From NCBI GenBank assembly GCA_016286935.1, contig JAEEUO010000044.1, positions 1-7,781 of the forward strand: 7,781 bases of DNA. The letters run 5' to 3'. The position numbers and the translations under genes are program-made. The stretch comes from Bacillota bacterium. Its GTDB lineage: Bacteria > Bacillota > Clostridia > Peptostreptococcales > Anaerovoracaceae. The notes beneath the pieces were generated by a model. It saw nothing but the letters and a program-made list of their open reading frames with translations, was not told the DNA's origin and searched no databases. Below are positions 7,254 to 7,781 of the stretch, one piece after another. Every line of letters begins with the position of its first letter. Position 1 is the stretch's first letter.

Positions 7254-7411
7254 GAAGCGGACTATTATTTTCCTACACTTGCTATATGGGATTCCGGACG
7301 TCTGTGCGCGCGTTATGTCAGGCCGCCTCGTATCAGTGGAAGACAGAGGCCGCAAGCAGGAGACCCACCTGTCCATGACAGGGAAAAGCAATCGTCCGCT
7401 TCTTTTTTCTT
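7254..7411 (+). ncRNA. Structured small RNA, 6S-RNA-like architecture
   Basis: A transcript of about 155 nt is predicted from the strong promoter to the T-tract at 7403-7411. Its two ends pair: GAAGCGGAC (7254-7262) with GTCCGCTTC (7394-7402), then ATT (7264-7266) with AAT (7390-7392), then TTTTCC (7268-7273) with GGAAAA (7382-7387). A small hairpin, CTGTC (7369-7373) with GACAG (7377-7381), abuts this helix on the 3' side. Inside, CTTGC (7278-7282) pairs with GCAAG (7352-7356), and an imperfect stem of GG-A-C and TCTGT (7296-7305) pairs with ACAGA (7343-7347) plus GGCC. A long rod with paired ends, an open middle, a hairpin in the 3' side of the bubble and a length of 150-200 nt is how 6S RNA (an RNA polymerase holoenzyme mimic) is built. 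The alternative is a cis-acting leader for the Nudix gene. The family name is inference from the fold, not from a recalled sequence match. Confidence 0.6.
7394..7411 (+). terminator. Intrinsic terminator at the end of the structured RNA
   Basis: The 3' strand of the 9-bp closing helix (GTCCGCTTC, 7394-7402) is followed at once by six T, then CTT. The stem is closed over a 131-nt structured interior rather than a short loop, so termination may depend on the whole RNA folding. It separates the RNA from the Nudix gene 47 nt further on. Confidence 0.55.
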
Positions 7412-7418
7412 GACGAAA

Positions 7419-7443
7419 CGCGGCCTGCGGACCGCCGGCCGCG
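7419..7443 (+). other. GC-rich hairpin just before the Nudix ribosome binding site
   Basis: CGCGGCC (7419-7425) pairs with GGCCGCG (7437-7443); after one T/C mismatch, GCG (7427-7429) pairs with CGC (7433-7435) around a GAC loop. The stem is very stable and ends 3 nt before GGAGG. With no T-tract it is not a terminator. It could insulate or modulate ribosome access, or block decay from upstream; this is inference. Confidence 0.5.
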
Positions 7444-7457
7444 AACGGAGGACCTGT

Positions 7458-7781
7458 ATGAAAAAACCGAACCTGACGAAGACCGCGCTCCTGTACGACG
7501 CGAAGTTTCTGAAGCTGTACGAGGCCGATTACGACAACGGCGCGCGCTACGTCGTCACCGGACGCCGCGTCGAGGAGGACCTGCTCCTCAAGAAGAGCGA
7601 GAAGGAGATCAAAAAAGAATACCCCGACGCCGTGACGTGCATCGTCGTCGTGAAGATGCCGCGGAAGGCGCCGAAGCTTCTGCTCCAGTACGAGTACCGC
7701 TACCCCGCGGGAACGTTCCTCCTCTCCCCGCCGGCCGGCCTGATCGATCAGAGCGACCGCGAAGGCCTCTCGCGCGAGGAC
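7458..7781 (+). CDS. Nudix hydrolase, ADP-ribose pyrophosphatase-like (N-terminal part)
   Basis: 108 codons are visible before the right edge cuts the gene. The N-terminal domain pattern (FLKLYEADYDNG, YVVTGRR, a charged helix) followed by LLLQYEYRYPAGTFLLSPPAGLID is the usual lead-in of Nudix enzymes of the ADP-sugar pyrophosphatase group: strands carrying the Q-Y-R-Y-P-like segment and the PAGLID turn that precedes the Nudix box. The catalytic GX5EX7REUXEEXGU box itself would begin beyond about residue 100 and is outside or only touching the window, so catalytic competence cannot be judged. Such enzymes typically hydrolyse ADP-ribose or related nucleoside diphosphate sugars. GGAGG at 7447-7451 sits 6 nt before the ATG, making the start secure. 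No separate promoter is seen after the upstream RNA's T-tract, so expression may come from readthrough. Codon use is GC3-rich like the exporter genes. Confidence 0.82.
   Translation, partial: MKKPNLTKTALLYDAKFLKLYEADYDNGARYVVTGRRVEEDLLLKKSEKEIKKEYPDAVTCIVVVKMPRKAPKLLLQYEYRYPAGTFLLSPPAGLIDQSDREGLSRED

Noticed and set aside
7140..7391. An 83-codon minus-strand open frame in the intergenic region
   Set aside because: It lies across the rightward promoter and the structured RNA, has no visible ribosome binding site or recognisable family, and its codon use is unlike the neighbours.
7254..7411. Small SRP RNA or tmRNA as identity of the structured RNA
   Set aside because: The conserved SRP apical block with its GGAAG-type loop is absent, and there is no tRNA-like end or tag frame as in tmRNA; the length also fits neither well.
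7410..7415. TTGACG as a -35 box for a private Nudix promoter
   Set aside because: At 16-18 nt downstream the sequence is GC-only hairpin (7433-7443) with nothing like TATAAT.
1..7781. CRISPR array, insertion sequence, tRNA or rRNA
   Set aside because: No spaced identical repeats, transposase motifs, terminal inverted repeats, cloverleaf or rRNA signature were seen on either strand.

Overview
The window reads as a bacterial chromosome segment, probably from a moderately to highly GC-rich member of the Firmicutes (Clostridia-like). The grounds are the deo gene order, the paired half-type ABC exporters, the strong AAGGAGGT ribosome binding site and a sigma-A-type promoter. No marker gene fixes the taxon, so this placement is tentative.

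Minus strand, read right to left (7102 down to 1): a two-domain lipoprotein of unknown function, then two half-size ABC exporter genes overlapping by ATGA, then the deoxyribonucleoside catabolism genes deoC, deoD and deoB (deoB runs off the left edge). All six genes point the same way with gaps of 28 nt or less, so they could be one transcript. DeoD splits purine (deoxy)nucleosides into base and (deoxy)ribose-1-phosphate. DeoB converts the sugar to its 5-phosphate. DeoC cleaves deoxyribose-5-phosphate to acetaldehyde and glyceraldehyde-3-phosphate. The two ABC subunits carry complementary non-consensus residues and should form a heterodimeric exporter with one active and one degenerate ATP site.

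Right end (7103-7457, 355 bp without a protein gene): a divergent control region. It holds a weak promoter for the minus operon, three copies of the octamer CGGGAAAA, and a near-consensus promoter reading right. That promoter should start a roughly 155-nt structured RNA exactly at a long closing helix, and the RNA ends in a T-tract. Its architecture is like 6S RNA. A GC-rich hairpin follows, then a plus-strand Nudix hydrolase gene that is cut by the right edge.

Two things stand out. First, the structured RNA and its control region. Second, an abrupt change in base composition and codon use inside deoC at about 2090-2150: the right side is very GC3-rich, the left side much less so. This suggests a recombination junction or a chimeric assembly, so the link between the exporter operon and deoD/deoB should be treated with care.
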